DNA of 64,000 nucleotides from Hydrogeniiclostridium mannosilyticum (lineage in GTDB: Bacteria; Bacillota; Clostridia; Oscillospirales; Acutalibacteraceae). A program made the position numbers and the translations under genes. Shown here piece by piece: positions 60,648-64,000 of this stretch. The stretch's first letter is position 1, and each line of letters starts with the position of its first letter. Location of the stretch: positions 1 to 64,000 of the forward strand of contig NZ_QLYR01000002.1 in the NCBI RefSeq assembly GCF_003268275.1, read 5' to 3'. The notes beneath the pieces are model-generated. The model did no database searches, had not been told where the DNA came from, and saw nothing but the letters and a program-made list of their open reading frames with translations.

Positions 60648-60784
60648 TTGAAGGCCTCCTGTTTCATGCACCGTACGCGGAAGCGTACTTTGCCGGTTTG
60701 ACAATTTGAGGACCGTGTTTATTCTTAAATCATAATAAAAAACGCCATAGGTTTCAACTATTAATTTCTATTATAAATAAGTAT

Positions 60785-60813
60785 TTGCTATTTAATGGTA
60801 CCCGGTCTATACT
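60785..60813 (+). promoter_or_regulatory. Promoter divergent from lysR
   Basis: TTGCTA (60785-60790) and TATACT (60808-60813), spacer 17 bp. A+T-rich sequence upstream (60720-60784) could hold LysR-binding T-N11-A sites. Confidence 0.65.
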
Positions 60814-60963
60814 GAAACTATAAAACAAATGTACAGCCCGCGCATAGAAATAGAATAGCGCTTGCTGCATGCGCTGAAATTTCCCGGAAGGTGGCAGTCT
60901 GTACTGCGGAGCGGCCAAAAAGAACACGAAGAAGCGCCGGAAAGCGCGGCGGACGTTTCTTCC

Positions 60964-61217
60964 ATGCAGGCAACCCTGCAAAACCTGAGGGATGCCGGGT
61001 GCGGCCCCCGGCTGGCGGAACGTTTTTTTCGCTGGAAAGGAGCGGTGGCGTGCCGGAGCAGCTGCGGCTTCTCTCCGCGCATCGGAAGCGGCTGCTTGAG
61101 TGGGTGCGCCGGGAGGAAAGGCGCATGGACTGCCTGGATTATTTAGCTTACCGATTGGGCAAAAAACATCAAGCGGCGATGCAGGCCGCTGATTCCATTG
61201 ACAAGGAGGCCAATGAA
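60964..61217 (+). pseudogene. Frameshifted small gene fused in frame to DUF3737
   Basis: Frame 1 encodes MQATLQNLRDAGCGPRLAERFF and then breaks; frame 3 continues SLERSGGVPEQLRLLSAHRK and on to MDCLDYLAYRLGKKH. Together they read like a known type of small clostridial protein of about 75 residues whose hallmark is the DCLDYL motif. The break lies at a run of seven T (61023-61029); one more T restores the frame. There is no stop before the DUF3737 start, so the second half reads into it. Confidence 0.55.
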
Positions 61218-62090
61218 ATGGAGATTATTCAGAACCAAGTATTTGATGGGGAGCGCGCCCTTTATGGCAGTAAAGGGGTGGCGGTCCGGCATTGTAATTT
61301 TGACGGGCCGGCCGACGGGGAGAGCGCCTTTAAGGAGTGCGCGGACATAGAGGTGGAGGACTGCCGCTTCAACCTGCGTTACCCGTTCTGGCATAACCAC
61401 GGGCTGAAAATAAAGGATTCGGAAATGACGGAGCATTGCAGAGCTGCGTTGTGGTATTCCGACCACATTGAGATCGCGGACAGCGAGCTCCGTGGAATCA
61501 AGGCCCTGCGGGAATGCAGCCGGGTAAAAATGCGGGGCTGCGCCATTGTCTCCCCGGAGTTCGGCTGGTCGGCAGATGGCGTGGAAATGGAGGATTGCAC
61601 GGCCGAAAGCGAATATTTTATGATGCGTGCCAGCCGCCTGCATTTCAAAAACGTGCGCATGAAGGGAAAATATTCTTTTCAGTACATTGAGCGTTCCGTC
61701 TTTGAAAACTGCGTCTTTGACACGAAGGATGCCTTTTGGCATGCCAAGAATGTCGTGGTGCGCGACAGTGTTGTGAAGGGCGAGTACCTGGCTTGGTACT
61801 GCGAGAATGTCACATTTGAACGCTGTAGGATCACCGGCACCCAGCCGCTGTGCTACTGCAAGGGGCTGAAGCTCATTGACTGTGAGATGGAAGGGGCGGA
61901 CCTTGCCTTTGAGCGGAGCGAGGTGCAGGCCGCCGTCACCACCCCGGTCATCAGCATTAAAAATCCCTACGCAGGCCGCATCACGGCGCCCGCCGTGGGC
62001 GAGATTATCCGGGACGATGAAAACGCGATGGGCGAGGTCGTAATAGACGGGCGGCTCGCCGGGGAAAAGCGGGCTTGCGGCTGTGTCTGA
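61218..62090 (+). CDS. DUF3737 family protein (right-handed beta-helix)
   Basis: A 290-residue protein built of repeated short strands such as ECADIEVEDCRFNLRYPFWHN, VKMRGCAIVSPEFGW and VVVRDSVVKGEYLAWYCENV, typical of a parallel beta-helix. Members of DUF3737 are widespread in gut Firmicutes and Bacteroidetes with unknown function; no signal peptide is visible. ATG at 61218 follows AAGGAGG with 8 nt spacing. It lies in the unit divergent from the LysR gene. Confidence 0.88.
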   Translation: MEIIQNQVFDGERALYGSKGVAVRHCNFDGPADGESAFKECADIEVEDCRFNLRYPFWHNHGLKIKDSEMTEHCRAALWYSDHIEIADSELRGIKALRECSRVKMRGCAIVSPEFGWSADGVEMEDCTAESEYFMMRASRLHFKNVRMKGKYSFQYIERSVFENCVFDTKDAFWHAKNVVVRDSVVKGEYLAWYCENVTFERCRITGTQPLCYCKGLKLIDCEMEGADLAFERSEVQAAVTTPVISIKNPYAGRITAPAVGEIIRDDENAMGEVVIDGRLAGEKRACGCV

Positions 62091-62097
62091 GCGTAAA

Positions 62098-62141
62098 CCG
62101 GCAGCCCTTTCATCAGCGCGTTTAATGAAGGCCCTGCCGGC
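62098..62141 (+). terminator. Hairpin after DUF3737 gene
   Basis: CCGGCAG...CTGCCGG with an inner TTCAT/ATGAA pairing. No clear T run; it separates the convergent DUF3737 and URO-D genes. Confidence 0.45.
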
Positions 62142-62195
62142 GCGCCTGTTTAGGCCAACGGCACGGCCTTTTCCGCTATTTTGAGCGGCTGCGGC

Positions 62196-63287
62196 TTATT
62201 GAAAAATGATGTCGTGCAGGCGGTTGACAAAGTAGGTATAATCCGCGTAGCTGATTTCAGGGGGGATCAGGTGGTCAAGAGCGGGGAAATAGCCCGTTTC
62301 AAAAAGCAGGGGCTCTATGCGCTTGAGTTCGCGGTCAATGGCTTCCTTGCCCTTGGCAATTTCCATTTTGTCGATGCCGCCCATCATGGACATATAGGGG
62401 TATTTCCGGCGCAGCGCCACTACGTCGCAGCCGGCTGTTACCTCAAAGGGCAGCATCATATTGACGCCGGCCCCGGCAAACAGCGGGATCAGCTCCTCGC
62501 AGTCGCCATCGGTGTCCACTTGGATGACGGCGATGTCGTGCGCTTTGGCAAAATCGCTGAGCTTTTTGTAGTTGGGCAGCATAAATTCGCGGATCATATC
62601 CGGCGAGACCAGGGAGCCCTGTTTGCCGGACATGTCTTCCCAGATGTGGAGAATATCGACCTTGACGTCCCGGCAGATTTTTTCATAAATGGAGAGCCAG
62701 AAATCTGTCAGGCCGTCCATGATGTCCTTGACCAGGTCGGGCATGTCGTAAAAAGCGAAAAGGCTGCCCTCCACGCCCATTAGGTCGCGCAGGGTGCCGT
62801 AGAGCCCGCAGGGGTAAATCCCAATCTGTACGGGGGCATCCGCCGCATTCCATTGCCGTGCCAGCTCCTTCCAATTCTCCGGGAAACGGGCCGGGTCGTT
62901 TGGGTTGAGGCGTTCCGCCTTCAGCTGCTCCCATTCCTCGCGGTTGTTTACCGGGGAACGCAGAATTTTAGGAATGCCGGATTTTCCCTCGATGCATTCC
63001 ACGATTTCTCCCATGGGGTCGCGCATAACCAGCTTGCTGCCGCTGCGTTCCAGCACTTCGGGCACAAAGGGCGGGCAGTGCAGGTGGTTGACGTATCCGG
63101 CAACCTGAACCACGGGCTTGTCAAAGGGGAAGTTCTGCTGCCAGGCGAGGGGATTGTCAATCCCCTCGCTTTTCCAGCGCTCCAGGGTTTCTCCCCAGGG
63201 GCCGAAGTAAAATGAAAACGGGGCGCGGTCTATGGGCAGGCATTGTGCGCAGCGCCTTACGCGCTCACGGTTGGTCAATGGTTCCAT
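62196..63287 (-). CDS. Uroporphyrinogen decarboxylase (URO-D) family protein
   Basis: A 363-residue TIM-barrel protein (RCAQCLPIDRAPFSFYFGPW, VQIGIYPCGLYGTLRDLMGV, IWEDMSGKQGSLVSPDMI, MMGGIDKMEIAKG). The sequence resembles the URO-D-like methyltransferases and decarboxylases of anaerobes rather than HemE; a corrinoid-dependent demethylase role is possible, but no corrinoid protein gene is nearby. ATG at 63287 is chosen because GAGGAGGAG lies directly before it. Confidence 0.85.
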   Translation of the reverse strand: MEPLTNRERVRRCAQCLPIDRAPFSFYFGPWGETLERWKSEGIDNPLAWQQNFPFDKPVVQVAGYVNHLHCPPFVPEVLERSGSKLVMRDPMGEIVECIEGKSGIPKILRSPVNNREEWEQLKAERLNPNDPARFPENWKELARQWNAADAPVQIGIYPCGLYGTLRDLMGVEGSLFAFYDMPDLVKDIMDGLTDFWLSIYEKICRDVKVDILHIWEDMSGKQGSLVSPDMIREFMLPNYKKLSDFAKAHDIAVIQVDTDGDCEELIPLFAGAGVNMMLPFEVTAGCDVVALRRKYPYMSMMGGIDKMEIAKGKEAIDRELKRIEPLLFETGYFPALDHLIPPEISYADYTYFVNRLHDIIFQ

Positions 63288-63311
63288 TGGGCTCCTCCTC
63301 AATTAATTAAG

Positions 63312-63340
63312 AGTATAAAAACGTTTTTCTAATTTGTAAA
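63312..63340 (-). promoter_or_regulatory. Promoter of the URO-D family gene
   Basis: Minus strand TTTACA (63335-63340) and TATACT (63312-63317), 17 bp apart. The spacer contains the palindrome AAAAACGTTTTT, a possible regulator site of LacI type. Confidence 0.65.
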
Positions 63341-63535
63341 ATTAACAAATGATAAACTGCAAAAGAACCTACTACAAGCATAGCTTTTTTTTCAAAAAAA
63401 GCAAGCCCATTTATCAATTTTATTGGTGCCTCTTGGCGCCGCGGCAAGAGCAGTGCGGGCTGGTCGGAGGAATACCAATGCACAGGGCGGCGCGGCGGAA
63501 AAGAAAATTCACGCCCGCCGCTGGAACTCCGCCCG

Positions 63536-64000
63536 TCAGCCCTGCCCGTACTTATCCGGCAGTACGGAGGGCAGCCCGGTGGTAAACGCGATGGCATCGC
63601 CGTCGCACTGTGCCAGGAGCGTGTCCTGCTGGTCCGTGCGGTAAATGGAGATTCCGGCCTTGTTCAGCCGTTTGACGACCGGGTCGGACGGGTGGCCGTA
63701 GTCGTTGTCCAGCCCGCAGGAGATTACGGCGGCGCCGGGGTGGACTGCCGCCAGGAAATCCGCAGAGGTGGAGGTCTTGCTGCCGTGGTGCCCGCACTTG
63801 AGCACGTCGGCGCTCAGGTCGGCGCCGCTGGCGAGCAGCGCATCCTCAACCTCCTTTTCCGCATCCCCGGTGAAGAGGAAGGAACGGTTGCCGCAGGTGA
63901 GCTTTGCCACCACGGAGTAATTGTTGAGGTTGTCGTCATCATTTTCCAGCGGTGCCAGCAGCGTCAGCCGGATGTCAGCCGTCTCGTTTTCATACAGTAC
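63536..64000 (-). CDS. ComEC/Rec2-like metallo-beta-lactamase-fold protein, C-terminal part
   Basis: Partial: the frame is open to the window edge, so the 5' part lies to the right. The visible 154 residues hold SVVAKLTCGNRSFLFTGDAE and LKCGHHGSKTSTS, the metal-binding motifs of the C-terminal beta-lactamase domain of ComEC or of a related stand-alone hydrolase, followed by a GHPSDPVVKRL motif. ComEC is the DNA uptake channel; whether the membrane part is present cannot be seen. Confidence 0.85.
   Translation of the reverse strand, partial: VLYENETADIRLTLLAPLENDDDNLNNYSVVAKLTCGNRSFLFTGDAEKEVEDALLASGADLSADVLKCGHHGSKTSTSADFLAAVHPGAAVISCGLDNDYGHPSDPVVKRLNKAGISIYRTDQQDTLLAQCDGDAIAFTTGLPSVLPDKYGQG

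Noticed and set aside
1-64000. CRISPR arrays, tRNA or rRNA genes, insertion sequences
   Set aside because: No regularly spaced repeats, no cloverleaf or rRNA sequence noticed, and no transposase apart from the element's serine recombinases.

Overview
The window looks like chromosomal DNA of a G+C-rich, low-GC-phylum Gram-positive anaerobe (Firmicutes, class Clostridia; gut Oscillospirales/Ruminococcaceae-like is my best guess). Reasons: strong AGGAGG ribosome binding sites, TTGACA/TATAAT-type promoters, U-tailed terminators, DUF3793 next to a flavodoxin, GapN, and an integrated Tn1549/Tn4451-like clostridial conjugative element. No rRNA, tRNA, CRISPR array or insertion sequence was seen.

Left chromosomal arm (1-14169). 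A branched-chain amino acid type ABC importer (livJ, then livHMGF behind an attenuator-like hairpin), L-ribulokinase and L-ribulose-5-phosphate 4-epimerase (araB-araD, no isomerase in view), a HAD phosphatase, an iron-box-controlled pair (DUF3793 protein plus flavodoxin), an unclassified glycoside-hydrolase-like protein and a GapN-type NADP-dependent glyceraldehyde-3-phosphate dehydrogenase.

Integrative and conjugative element (about 14170-46469, 32.3 kb). It is bounded by 19-bp imperfect terminal inverted repeats and sits inside the 3' end of a MATE efflux gene: the last 29 codons of that gene lie at 14080-14169, beyond the left end, and the rest lies at 46470-47781. From left to right it carries a large serine recombinase plus a second resolvase-like protein whose catalytic serine is replaced, TnpW, a highly structured non-coding stretch, Tn916 orf7/orf8-like regulators (sigma-like and HTH), an A+T-rich cargo block (BceAB-type ABC transporter, KTR cysteine-rich protein, 40-residue membrane peptide, ABC-2 transporter, GntR regulator), an XRE regulator, MobC plus relaxase, a DinD/Bro-N protein, and a roughly 19-kb leftward operon. 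That operon (46278 down to 26855, ending in a strong terminator) encodes a replication initiator, PcfB, VirD4 coupling protein, Maff2 pilin-like peptide, VirB6-like protein, an MT-A70 methyltransferase, PrgI, VirB4, a second DNA methyltransferase, an NlpC/P60 peptidase, a PAPS-reductase-like ATP pyrophosphatase, DUF4315, DUF4366, topoisomerase III, a cysteine-rich VLP protein and a 1253-residue ArdA-ArdC-type antirestriction fusion. A candidate oriT-like sequence is present in two copies in opposite orientation, at 24002-24066 and 30861-30959.

Right chromosomal arm (46470-64000). The interrupted MATE gene with its MarR regulator, a cold-shock protein with a terminator-like hairpin in its leader, the pth - AEC transporter - mfd cluster, a methyltransferase, a MarR-controlled heterodimeric ABC exporter, a LysR regulator, a DUF3737 beta-helix protein preceded in frame by a frameshifted small gene, a URO-D family protein, and the 3' part of a ComEC-like metallo-beta-lactamase-fold protein.
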